Positions 9,346 through 17,988 of a stretch of DNA of 64,000 bases are shown here, piece after piece; the first letter of the stretch is position 1; the number at the start of each line of letters is the position of its first letter. The notes beneath the pieces were generated by a model, which was not told the origin of the DNA, ran no database searches, and saw only the letters and a list, made by a program, of their open reading frames with translations. The translations under genes were made by a program, and so were the position numbers. This DNA comes from VXPW01 sp965115815 (lineage in GTDB: Bacteria > Pseudomonadota > Alphaproteobacteria > TMED109), in contig OZ220465.1 of assembly GCA_965115815.1 (NCBI GenBank), positions 1,302,001 through 1,366,000 on the forward strand, given 5' to 3'.

Positions 9346-10116
9346 ATGGACCCGCGAATCATCGACCTGAAGTCGACCCCCTGTTCGGGCCGCCGCCGGA
9401 CCCGCCAGCCGATTGCGGAGGTTCGGGAGACCGTGGGTCGGTGTTCCCACTGCCGCCGCAACGAGCTGGCGAAGACCCTCTGCGAGCCCCTTCACGGGAC
9501 GACAGCGAAGGGCGGCTCCAGGGTCGGGGCCGGCCTCGGGATGCTGGAGACCCAGGAGCGCCACGGCATCCTGACGTTGCCGCCCGTGCGCGAGGACCTC
9601 GTCCGCGACAGGGCCGCTGCCCCGGTCTGGACCTCGGCCTCCGACCCGCAGCCGGAGATCGTGGCTCCGCGGTCGGAACGGCGCCCGCTTCGCGTCGAGC
9701 CGGTCCCCGACCCCGAGGGGCGGCAGCTGTGGAACGCCTTCGTCGACCGGCACCCCTACCTCGGCTACCAGCGCCCTTTCGGGGCGCAGGTCCGCTTCTT
9801 CGTGACCGATCGGCAGGGGCGCCGGCTGGGGTGCATCCGGTTCGAGGCGGGGACGAAGACGCTTCCGTGCCGGGACCGCGGGATCGGATGGACGGACCGC
9901 AGGCGCGACCGCAACCGGCACCGGATGACGGTCCATTCAAGGTACCTCGGGTTCCCCTGGGTCGTCTCGAAGAACCTGGCGTCCTCGGCCCTGGCTCTGG
10001 CGACGCGCCGCCTCGCCGACGACGGGGAACGCCTCCACGGCGGGCGTCCCGTCCGCATCGAGACCTTCGTCGACGAGACCCGGTTCCGGGCCTCGTGCTC
10101 CCGTGCGGCCCACGGG
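9346..10116 (+). pseudogene. DruA-like domain of IS4-type fusion, N-terminal segment (copy A), interrupted
   Basis: 257 codons from ATG 9346 (MDPRIIDLKS). DUF4338 hallmarks: CRRNELAKTLCEPL helix near residue 35, WNAFVDRHPYLGYQRPFGAQ, RLGCIRFEAG, IGWTDRRRDRN, YLGFPWVVSKNLASSALAL, IETFVDETRFRASCSRAA. It stops making sense at the GCCCACGGG duplicated target (10108-10116), where the Tn5-like element entered. Joining 10116 to 12439 restores the conserved tail RAAHGERIGDTAGRG, equivalent to the usual YRAANW..vG.T.GRG motif. Confidence 0.8.
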
Positions 10117-10148
10117 CTTTCAATAGCCCGTTGTTGACGCAATCTGGC

Positions 10149-12377
10149 TCATGTGCGGTTCCCTTCTGATTGGACGAATTCGAGTCCGGTCTTGAATTTC
10201 CGCCACGCCTGCCAGATTTTGGCAGTACCCGGAAGCGGCTGACGTTTGCTGGGCCGGAAGCCCGCCATGCGGGCGAGATCGACCACAAAGGTGCGGATGT
10301 CGGGCGGCTTCCCAGGCGGGGCACGGATGATGCGATAGTACCGGAGCCATCGGTAGAGAACCCCGATTTCGCGGTCGGTGAAGAACTCGAGGGCGGGGCG
10401 GTCGGGCTGATCGCGCGCGAGGCGCTCGAGGTCCATGACCCGCCATGCGGTGATGGCATCGAAAGCGAGGCACTTGCGCAGGTCGTCGGCGTCCTGCAGC
10501 TTGCGTTCTTCGATCCGGGCGCCGACCTTGAGGACCCGGAAGTACTCCTCGATGGTCCAGCGTGCCTCGTACCAGGCGACGATGCGTCGAGCGTGCTGGA
10601 GGTTGGCCTCGCCCTCGGTGGAGAGCAGCACCCAGTGGAGCGGATCGCGGCCCTTGGGCGGCCGGGCTTCCCGGACCGAGACGGCGAGCACGGGCATCGG
10701 CGTCCGGTCGTCCCGGTTCTTCGGCGGCACGAGGTGGACGGCGGCGGCGCGGAGCTCGAGGATCACGGTGCGCTTGAGGCGCTGACGGGGTCCGCCGCAG
10801 GCGGCGAGGTGGACCGTCTTCGTTCCCAGAACCGGCTGCTCTGCCATGGCCTCCCACAGGTCCGCCACGGAGCCGTCGCTGCGGACCACCCGTCGCTGCC
10901 GGCCGCGGTCGGAGCGTACGAGGAGCCCGACGCCGCCGGCGCGCGCCTGTACGAACATTTCCCAGATGTCGCCTTCGCGGTCGCAGACCGTGACCACCCG
11001 GGTGTCGGGGCAGGCGGCGGCCAGCTGGCGGGCGCGTTCGAGTCCCTGAAGCCAGCGCACACTCTCCGGCTTGACCGCGTCGCGGTCCGGGGCTGCCGTG
11101 CCCTCGCGCTCGGTGGCGTCGCGGTCCGGGGCTGCCGTGCCCTCGCGCTCGGTGGCGTCGCGGTCCGGGGCTGCCGTGCCCTCGCGCTCGGTCGCGTCAC
11201 GGTCCGGGGCTTCCGTGCCCTCGCGCTCGGTGGCGTCGCGGTCCGGGGCTTCCGTGCCCTCGCGCTGGGTGGCGTTGAGGTCGATCACGCCGAGCGGGCG
11301 GCGGCCCTCGGTCACCGCCAGCGTGAAATGGGCAAGGATTCCCCGGGTGCCCGAGCCCCCGCCTCCAAGGTTCACCAACCCTTTCGTCTTGCAGTGCCCG
11401 TTGTAATTCAGCGTCGTGGTGTCCTGCAGGGCGAGGACGACCCGCTCCTGCCGGCAGCGTTCGACCGTGGCTTCGGCGTGGGGATCGAGGATGTGTTCCA
11501 TCGTGACCCGGGCGCTGGACAACAGCCGGTACGCGGCCTTCTGCGCGGCGGCAGACGGGAAGATCACGGGCAGGGACGCGCCCGGAGCGTTCTCCCAAGC
11601 CCGGCCCATCGCCAGCACCCGCTGGCGCACGCGGCCGTCGGGATGCGAACCGCGGCCATACTCGATGTCGGCCCAGTCGGCGTTCCCGGGCCGCCACGGC
11701 TCCGACGTGGTACCGAGGACGGTGCCCCGCTCCCGAGACAGGACCTCTCGCCAGCCCTCGGCCAAGGGCCGGATCCACACCGCCTTCGGCGTGGTCGCAC
11801 GGCCTCCCGGCGGCCGGCCCGAGGTCGGTTCGGCGCAGCGGCTCCACCCGGCCGCACGATAGCAGGTGCCGCGGTGCTCGGGTCCCACATACGTGTAGAC
11901 CGCCTGCGGCCGGGTCCCGTGCGCCGCCTTCCAGTCCGCGGCCAGGCGCGCCGTCGACCGGGCCAGCACGTGCGAGGCCAGCCGGGCAACCCGGACGCCG
12001 GGCAGCAGGAGAAAGCGGTGCTGCTGGACCAGCTGCACCAGATTCGCGGCTCGCGCCGTCGCCGACCAGCCGATGGCCGCGTCCCGGGCCGCCTGATGCC
12101 AGCCTGCGGCCGTATACCCGAGGCCGCCGAGACGGCCGTGGCGCGACGACACGACCCAGAAGTTGAGGACCTTCCCCGGCCGGTGCTTCCAACCCTGCGG
12201 ATGATGGGTCTCCATCATCTCGCGCCAGCGGCGCCGGTCCGGGGCCGCGCCCACCGGGACCAAGGTGACCTCCCCGAGATCCGCCAGCGTGCACGCCAGC
12301 TTCCGGCCGTCCTCGGCCGCCGCCGCCTTCAGCCACTCGACCGTGTCGGCGCGGAGATGTCGAAGTCCGACTTGCAT
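10149..12377 (-). CDS. DruA-like domain fused to Tn5-type (IS4 superfamily) DDE transposase, copy A
   Basis: 742 residues from ATG 12377 (MQVGLRHLRADTVEWL). Residues about 35-205 are DUF4338/DruA-like: MMETHHPQGW, LGGLGYTAAGW, AAIGWSATARAANL, HRFLLLPGVRVARLASHVLA, WKAAHGTRPQAVYTYV, HRGTCYRAAGW. The rest is Tn5-type: WADIEYGRGSHPDGRVRQR, first Asp in LALQDTTTLNYNG, second Asp in VVTVCDREGDIWE, Glu in WYEARWTIEEYFRVLKVGA. A 195-bp tandem repeat separates the first two Asp. Compared with copy B, an in-frame deletion of 67 residues has removed the first DruA helices (ALARELCEREDWRNARGQP). The frame is otherwise open, so activity is possible but doubtful. Confidence 0.82.
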   Translation of the reverse strand: MQVGLRHLRADTVEWLKAAAAEDGRKLACTLADLGEVTLVPVGAAPDRRRWREMMETHHPQGWKHRPGKVLNFWVVSSRHGRLGGLGYTAAGWHQAARDAAIGWSATARAANLVQLVQQHRFLLLPGVRVARLASHVLARSTARLAADWKAAHGTRPQAVYTYVGPEHRGTCYRAAGWSRCAEPTSGRPPGGRATTPKAVWIRPLAEGWREVLSRERGTVLGTTSEPWRPGNADWADIEYGRGSHPDGRVRQRVLAMGRAWENAPGASLPVIFPSAAAQKAAYRLLSSARVTMEHILDPHAEATVERCRQERVVLALQDTTTLNYNGHCKTKGLVNLGGGGSGTRGILAHFTLAVTEGRRPLGVIDLNATQREGTEAPDRDATEREGTEAPDRDATEREGTAAPDRDATEREGTAAPDRDATEREGTAAPDRDAVKPESVRWLQGLERARQLAAACPDTRVVTVCDREGDIWEMFVQARAGGVGLLVRSDRGRQRRVVRSDGSVADLWEAMAEQPVLGTKTVHLAACGGPRQRLKRTVILELRAAAVHLVPPKNRDDRTPMPVLAVSVREARPPKGRDPLHWVLLSTEGEANLQHARRIVAWYEARWTIEEYFRVLKVGARIEERKLQDADDLRKCLAFDAITAWRVMDLERLARDQPDRPALEFFTDREIGVLYRWLRYYRIIRAPPGKPPDIRTFVVDLARMAGFRPSKRQPLPGTAKIWQAWRKFKTGLEFVQSEGNRT
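11082..11276 (-). repeat. Five 39-bp tandem repeats inside the transposase gene (copy A)
   Basis: Five in-frame units of 39 bp encode variants of DATEREGTEAPDR, placed between the first and second catalytic Asp segments. Units differ by only a few bases. The array is also present with five units in copy B. Confidence 0.88.
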
Positions 12378-12438
12378 GCCGTCACCATGACGGACGGACC
12401 GACGCACGTCAAGTGTGGCGGCATGAAAGGCCCACGGG

Positions 12439-13837
12439 GAGCGCATCGGGGACACCGCGGGTCGGGGCACGTCGCGCACGGGAGTCTCCGTGCTGCCGCT
12501 CTGCGAGGGGGCCCGCGCGATCCTGCGCTCGGAGCGCGGCGCGGCGCACGCCTGCGACGCGGGCCGAGCGGGGACGGTCGGCCACCGCCGACCGACGGTT
12601 CTCGAAGCGCTGGGAGACGCTGGTCGCGGCCGCCGCCGCGATCGCGGAACGCGAGGACGCGCACGGGCAAAGACGCCGGCGCGTCTTCCACCGCCTGCGG
12701 ATCCTGCGGTTCGTGCTCCGTCTCGGTGCCGCGCCGCGCGGGCCGGGCTACGGGACCCCGCTCAGCGAGCTCCGGGAGCCGTGCGAGGCCGCGGGCCTCG
12801 AGTTGCCGCAGGCGGAGCCTCCGGCGGCGTCGACGGCCGGCGCGGCGCGGGAGAAGCTTGACGAGGCCGCGTTCCAGCGCCGGCACGCGGAAGTCCTCGC
12901 CCACGGTCCCGAAGGCACGCTCGGGAAGGGCCACAGGACCCTCGCCGTCGACGGCTCGAAGATCCCCCTGCCCAGGGAACTTGCGCAGTACGGCGACCGT
13001 GCGAGCGAGGGTGCCCACGACCCCCAGGGCAGGGTCCGCGCCCTCTACCGGATCGGCGACCGCATCCCGGTCGACTTCGACCGGTTCGACCCCGAGAACG
13101 AGCGGGCCGCCGCCCTCGTGCACCTCGGCCCTGCGGCCGAAGGCGACGTCATCGTCTACGACCGCGGCTCCACCTCCTTCGCCTTGGCTCTCGCCCACCG
13201 GGAGCGCACACGGAACTTCGGGTTCCGCATCCGGAACGGCGCCAACTCCGGGTTCGACGCCGTTCTCGCCTCCGGCGAGAGCGACCGGACCGTTACCCTC
13301 GACGCACCCGGGGACGAGATCGCGCTGCGCTCGAGGACCCTGCGCGTCCGGCTCGTCCGGTACCGGCACGCCGACACGGAATCCGGCCTCGCGACCTCCC
13401 GGCTCGACGGCAGCCGGGATCCCGTCCCGGCGACCTCCGATCGCGATCCTGCTCGTGGGGGCGTGGAAGAACGGTACAAGACCGGGACGTTCCGGATCGA
13501 GGCCTTCCACGCCCAGTCCGAGCGCGGCGTCCGCCAAGAGCTCTACGCTGCCTTCGTTCGCATCACCCTCGCCCGCCCGTTCGCGAACCGCTGCGACCAC
13601 GATCTCGACGACGGGGACGACCGGCCGGCCCTGCGCACCCACGTCCGCAACGGCCTGCGCCTCGTCGGCAAGGAGATGGAGGCCATGTTCCTCGCGCAGA
13701 GCGCCAGGGTCGCCCGATCCGTCCAGCGGGTCCGGTCCGGCCTCTCGCGGTGCATCCCGCGCGAACGGCCCGGGCGCAGTTCCGTACGGCAGTCGAAACC
13801 ACCCAGGAGCAAGGGGCAGCACCGGGTACCCGCCTGA
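12439..13837 (+). pseudogene. DruA tail plus IS4-type transposase (copy A)
   Basis: From 12439 the DruA frame continues (ERIGDTAGRG, VSVLPLCEGARAILRSERGAA). Near 12540 a GGCGC unit present in copy B is missing, so the frame shifts by five bases. The transposase frame then runs from about 12545 to 13837: KRWETLVAAAAAIAERED, LAVDGSKIPLPRELAQYG (first Asp), GDVIVYDRGSTSFALALAH (second Asp), VEERYKTGTFRIEAFHAQSE (catalytic Glu) and VRQELYAAFVRITLARPF. In copy B the DruA-to-transposase joint is in frame, so the ancestral product was a fusion. Confidence 0.8.
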
Positions 13838-13940
13838 CCCCCGACACCGGCCACCGGACAAGGCCCCCGGCTTCCGGCAACCGCCCGAAGCACGGGGGGT
13901 TCGTATTCGAATGCCAGAAAAACGTATCCGAATGCCATTG

Positions 13941-14445
13941 CGCCGCTGGGGGACCGTCGGCTCAGCCGTCGGTTGGTCACGAGTGCGTCCTTGAAGGAGG
14001 TCCGGATTCTCAACGCCGTGCGCCCGCATAGCAGCTTGGGATCCCGACCCTCAGCCCCGGAAACGATCATGCAAGGCTGGCCGGCCAGCCTTGCGGAGAA
14101 GCCATCCATGCACTAACATTCGCACTGGACCAGTCGATAGGCGCAGGCCAACCCCTGTTCCACCGAAATCCGATTTGGCATCGGTAGGTCGTATGGCCCG
14201 CAGCAATGGCAAAGACGATTCATGAGTCACCAAATCCGATCAGATGGACCGACACTCGTCGAGCCCAGTGGTCGCGAGCCTCCCGCAGGCGGCGGATGTG
14301 GGCGGGAACTTGTGCTTCGATGATTCCCTTCCCATATCCTGCACATGTATGCGGGAGGAACTCGGCCACTCCCATGCGCTTTACGCCCCCATCTATCTGT
14401 TCTGCGCGCCGTCTCCCATGCGCCCGATCAATCTAGCCAACAGAA
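13941..14445. other. Upstream region of the TIGR04255 operon
   Basis: About 500 bp without a gene. It holds a perfect 24-bp palindrome (14071-14094) and falls from high GC to the AT-richer composition of the following operon. Promoter elements cannot be assigned with confidence. Confidence 0.45.
14071..14094. promoter_or_regulatory. Perfect 24-bp palindrome
   Basis: GCAAGGCTGGCC followed directly by its reverse complement. The palindrome has no loop and no T-run, so an operator-like site fits better than a terminator. It lies 350 bp upstream of the TIGR04255 start; a link to that operon is inference. Confidence 0.4.
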
Positions 14446-14938
14446 ATGAATGAATTTCTTCCATATGCAGGAACGAATGCCATCCAGGAGGCAGTCATAG
14501 GCGTGCATTTCCTGAACACCTTTCCCTCGCCCGACATCACTCAGGCCCGCATCGCCGCCGAAGCTGATCTGAAGGAGGTTTTCCCGAGATCCGAAGATAT
14601 TCATGAAACGCAGATAAAGATTGAAAATATGGACCAAAAATCATTGCGCATAAAGGAAGGAGGCGCACCTCATCTTTCCGGGATTCAGCTAATTCGCACT
14701 GGTGCAGATGGGAAACCAACGCGCGTTCTTCGAATGGTAACCAATCTGCTCACTGTACATTTTATGAAGTATGACCGCTGGGCTCCCACCTTGTCCGATA
14801 GTATTCGCTATATATTGACCCTCTTGCCTCGGCTCAATCTAAAAAGCAATGCCTTACAGGCATTCAGCTTAAGGTATATTGACCGTTTCACATTCGATGG
14901 TCCCCCTAATGACGCAAGAGCCTCTCTCTTGGTATCTA

Positions 14939-16757
14939 GTGCCCGCACCGAAAATGGTCATTTTGGCGGCCCTTCCGGCGAAATTTCGGGTTGGACCCAC
15001 CCTCCGGGGCCTCCGGTCGCTCCGTTTCCAGGGGATTCCTGCCGATTCGTAGCGGCATCCGGGCTCTTCCCACCCAGAATCCGGACGCTAGGGCGAGCGG
15101 CTCCGTTCCCGCTCCCGGCGAGCTTCGCGGACGGGGTGGAGGGGCGCCGCTGTCAGGCGGCGCGTCTTCGTCGTCGTCGGGCTTGGGCCCGGGCCTGTCT
15201 CTGCAGCAGCAACCCGATGCGGTGGACATTGAAGGCCACCATGGAGAGCGCCACCATCCGCGCAAAACCCTCCGCCCCATACGACAGGACCCGGTCCATG
15301 CCGCGCTGCTCAAGATTATTGATGGCGGACTCCACGGCCGGATGCTGCCGGCGCATCTCCCGGAACGTCGGGTCGGCGGCCCGTTTCCGGTCGGCCGGAC
15401 CGAGTTTTCCCTTCTTCGGCAGCACGTTGTGATCCAGCAGTTCGTCCAGTGCGATCCGGTTGGAGGGACTGTGGAACCCCCGATCGAAGCTGCACAGGCG
15501 GAGGTCGGGGAAGCGGGCCTGGGCTTCCCGGATCATGGGTACGGCATGATCCACGTCCTGACCTTCCCACAGGATCCGGGAGTGTAGGAGGAAGCCGTGC
15601 TGATCCTCCAGCACGGCCACCGGCACTCCGAGTTCCACCGGAACCCCGGCCTTGCCCTTCACACACCAGCGCGTGTGCTCCTCGAAGATCGAAAACACCT
15701 TCTCTTCCTGCGGGATCTTCTCGCCTTTCCGCAGGCGGCGGTCCACTTGGTCGAGCTGCCTCCGGGCATGCTTGAGGTACGACTCGATCCGGAGAATCCT
15801 GGGGGCTCCGACGCCTTGCTCCCGAAGCGCGGGAACCGTCGCTTCCGCCCGTCGGACCTCCTCCCCGCAGGCGTCGAGGTACGCCTGGATCGGCCCCGGA
15901 CGGGCCCGCCGGGTCCGCCGAACCTTCTGAAAGAGCCGCTGCAGCCTCCGGCTCCGATGCCGCCACTGCCGCCCTCCGGACACCCCCGCCCGCAGGGCTG
16001 AGCGGCCCGTCTCGCGCACCAGGCAACGCATCGCATCCCACAGCAGGTTGACATCCGTCGGGAAGTGCACATCCGTCTTCACCACGAACGAATCACAGCG
16101 GCCCCGCAGGGGCTCCTTCGACGGGCGACCGCCCGGGCCGCTCTTCCGCTTCCGCTTCCGCTTCCGCACCAGCGCATGGCCGCTCTCCGCGATCAGCTGC
16201 AACACCTCCCCCAGCACTTCCGGCGTCAGCAGGCTCACGTTGTGTACCACCGTGGGATACCGGTACCGGGTCTCGTCCCAGAAGCCGGAGTGTCCCAGAA
16301 ACTTCCGAACGGTATGGTGTTGGTTCACCAGCTCGTGCAGACGATCAAAGTCACACCCCAGGACCTGCTTCAGGAGACCCATCACGAGGATCCTCCACAG
16401 CTCCATGCCGGGACGCCCTTTCGTGTGGGACACCTCGGGAAGGATCCCCTGCTCCAGGATCTCGAACAACCGGGCACGAACCGACCGGTCGGCATACACG
16501 TGCCGAAGCCCGAGCAGCAGCGGCGGAATGTCATCCCGCGAGTTCTCGTCGATCTCGATCTCCTCGATCGCAACCTGACCCAATTCCATCTGCAGGCGAA
16601 TGACGTTTCGCATGGCAATTCTCGCGAAGATTTCCGAAAATCCGGCCGATTCTCGACCGCATCGGCCGATTCCCGCATCAAAGCGGGATTCTTCGTCCCC
16701 TCTATATCACGATTCCACTTTCAGAGTCAAGCCATTGTACTTTTTCGGTGCGGGCAC
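14939..16757 (-). mobile_element. ISNCY-family insertion sequence inside the MITE
   Basis: 1819 bp with perfect 16-bp terminal inverted repeats GTGCCCGCACCGAAAA and a 6-bp target duplication TATCTA at 14933-14938 and 16758-16763. One intact transposase gene lies on minus. It looks recent, because repeats and gene are undamaged. Confidence 0.9.
15153..16613 (-). CDS. ISNCY-family transposase
   Basis: 486 residues from ATG 16613, close to the usual length. N-terminal IEIDENSRDDIPPLLLGLRHVY and GRPGMELWRILVMGLLKQVLGCDFDRLHELVNQHHTVRKFLGH are characteristic of this group. The DDE core shows KTDVHFPTDVNLLWDA (first Asp), LCSFDRGFHSPSNR (second Asp) and AVESAINNLEQRGMDRV (Glu), ending NVHRIGLLL. 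Basic stretches (RKRKRKRKS and the C-terminus) are present. No frameshift is seen, so this element may be active. Confidence 0.88.
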   Translation of the reverse strand: MRNVIRLQMELGQVAIEEIEIDENSRDDIPPLLLGLRHVYADRSVRARLFEILEQGILPEVSHTKGRPGMELWRILVMGLLKQVLGCDFDRLHELVNQHHTVRKFLGHSGFWDETRYRYPTVVHNVSLLTPEVLGEVLQLIAESGHALVRKRKRKRKSGPGGRPSKEPLRGRCDSFVVKTDVHFPTDVNLLWDAMRCLVRETGRSALRAGVSGGRQWRHRSRRLQRLFQKVRRTRRARPGPIQAYLDACGEEVRRAEATVPALREQGVGAPRILRIESYLKHARRQLDQVDRRLRKGEKIPQEEKVFSIFEEHTRWCVKGKAGVPVELGVPVAVLEDQHGFLLHSRILWEGQDVDHAVPMIREAQARFPDLRLCSFDRGFHSPSNRIALDELLDHNVLPKKGKLGPADRKRAADPTFREMRRQHPAVESAINNLEQRGMDRVLSYGAEGFARMVALSMVAFNVHRIGLLLQRQARAQARRRRRRAA

Positions 16758-17270
16758 TATCTACTCACCCCCTACTGATGACGAATCGTTTTTCCTGACG
16801 GGTGCGGATCCGGCATTGTCCCTTGCCCCCTTAACTCGCTCGCGGCCGATGACCGGAAGTGCGTGTTCCGGCTGACAAGAAACGGATCGATCTTCGTCAT
16901 CAGTAGGGGGTGAGTAGATACCTCTCTTGATGGATGAAGCGAGTTCTTATGTTACAAAAAAGTGCTTCCAATCCGGCCCCTTCTGGCACTGCAATTCCGG
17001 TTGGTTTGCAAAGCTTGGCGATAACTCTCGCGTCCTTAACCAGTTAAATGTGGAGAGCTCTATGATTGACAACGCTCCTACTGTTACCATCGACCACAAC
17101 ATATTTTGTCAAATGGAGCGACTACATAACACGGTGGAGTCTTTTCTTGCTTCGGCTGGCGGGGAGCATATTGGATTTGAGGCTTCTCTGAATCAATTGC
17201 ATGCTATGAACCATACCGTTCTCCATGATATCCTCCTCGCTGACATGTCCCGCCGAATAGGGATCGCGTC

Positions 17271-17981
17271 ATGATTTCCTATGATACCGCCGTAGACGTT
17301 CCGAAATATGCAATGGTCATTGCACGAATGGCACAGGAAGATGACTCTGAGGACGGCCAAACCGAACATAGAACAATGCAGCGGTGCAGTAGCCTCCTGC
17401 GCCTAGCAGCGGTCCAAGAACGGGTAAAGGATATCGATCACACGGCTTCGGACTTTGCTACATTCTTCGCAACGGGGTCTGCAAATACGGCTAAAGCTCC
17501 GTGGAGCAAAACAACTGCATGGGACGAATTCTCTCATCCGCAGTTGTTTGGGGCGAGCGCGCATAGCGAACTAGTGAACGTTCGAACTGTCGGTAAAACA
17601 TCCAGATGGGCGGTCGCATCACCCTCACGGATGTCACCCACATTTCGGCTCATCTCTAAGCTCACGCATCTATTCGAGACACCCGAGGAGTCACGGTGGC
17701 CGAGCGTGATTTGGCCGAATCAAAGCGCCTTTAATGATGCGCGATCATTCCTCTCTAAATTGCCGCTGGCGCATATCGATGAACCGGAAATTCGATTTGC
17801 TGGAGACGGCGAGATAAATTTCTTATGGAGTGGCGGAGATGTACATGTAGACTTGGGATTTTATGGTACAGGTACGTACTCATATTATGGGTATAACAAT
17901 CAGGGAAAGGAGATCCAAGGCGAAGACGTTAGGGCGTCTGATGGCCTGACAAAACCAATTATGATCATGCTGACGGCTTGA
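17271..17981 (+). CDS. Hypothetical protein, second gene of TIGR04255 operon
   Basis: 236 residues; ATG 17271 overlaps the TIGR04255 stop by four bases. I do not recognise a family with known function. The C-terminal third contains PEIRFAGDGEINFLWSGGDVHVDLGFYGTGTYSYYGYN, a pattern (P.I....DGEI...W) seen in many uncharacterised proteins of mobile operons. No signal peptide or membrane segment. Base composition is AT-rich relative to the chromosome, suggesting acquisition. Probably cytoplasmic and acting with its neighbours. Confidence 0.7.
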   Translation: MISYDTAVDVPKYAMVIARMAQEDDSEDGQTEHRTMQRCSSLLRLAAVQERVKDIDHTASDFATFFATGSANTAKAPWSKTTAWDEFSHPQLFGASAHSELVNVRTVGKTSRWAVASPSRMSPTFRLISKLTHLFETPEESRWPSVIWPNQSAFNDARSFLSKLPLAHIDEPEIRFAGDGEINFLWSGGDVHVDLGFYGTGTYSYYGYNNQGKEIQGEDVRASDGLTKPIMIMLTA

Positions 17982-17988
17982 CTGTCAC

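Larger units (their letters stand above)
10117..12429 (-). mobile_element. Tn5/IS50-like element with DruA-transposase fusion, inner copy A
   Basis: 2313 bp, flanked by a 9-bp direct repeat GCCCACGGG at 10108-10116 and 12430-12438, the duplication size typical of Tn5/IS50-type elements. Ends begin CTTTCA on both sides. A single minus-strand gene fills the element. Deleting the element plus one repeat restores the host DruA frame. Confidence 0.88.
9182..13940 (+). mobile_element. Nested element, copy A: IS4-type DruA-transposase element carrying an internal Tn5-like element
   Basis: Outer element of 4759 bp. Both ends carry the inverted repeat CAATGGCATTCGGAT (left from 9182, right ending 13940). 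It encodes, on plus, a DruA-like segment (9346-10116) interrupted by the inner element (10117-12429) and resuming at 12439 into an IS4-type transposase ending 13837. No convincing target duplication flanks this copy. Copy B (20325-25294) has the same ends and the same inner insertion point. Confidence 0.85.
14932..16921 (+). mobile_element. MITE copy 1 (interrupted by ISNCY), with 8-bp target duplication
   Basis: Without the ISNCY insert the element is 165 bp. Terminal inverted repeats start GTATCTACTCACCCCCTACT and extend about 29 bp. Target duplication CTCTCTTG is at 14924-14931 and 16922-16929. No coding capacity. The ISNCY element sits seven bases inside the left end. Confidence 0.9.
14446..17274 (+). 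pseudogene. TIGR04255-family gene split by a MITE and an ISNCY element
   Basis: First part 14446-14931 (162 codons: NAIQEAVIGVHF, LRMVTNLLTVHFMKYDRWAPTL, LQAFSLRYIDRFTFDGP) and second part 16930-17274 (SGPFWHCNSGWF, ESSMIDNAPTVTIDHNIF, LNQLHAMNHTVLHDIL). Both match the TIGR04255 family of unknown function, whose C-terminus commonly has an L..LH....vF motif. Removing the MITE, the ISNCY and one copy of the 8-bp duplication joins ARASLL to MDEASSY in one frame, about 276 residues, the usual size. The stop overlaps the next start by four bases (ATGA), so translation of gene 2 was coupled to this gene. The sequence is AT-rich relative to the surroundings. Confidence 0.8.

Noticed and set aside
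9346..13837. A Druantia anti-phage locus
   Set aside because: Only the DruA-like domain is present, always joined to transposases inside elements with inverted repeats and target duplications. No druB-E or large helicase gene accompanies it.
10170..13994. A giant plus-strand protein of about 1270 residues across nested copy A
   Set aside because: It reads antisense through the Tn5-type transposase and in a wrong frame through the IS4-type gene; it is low-complexity Arg/Pro/Gly and is explained by GC bias.
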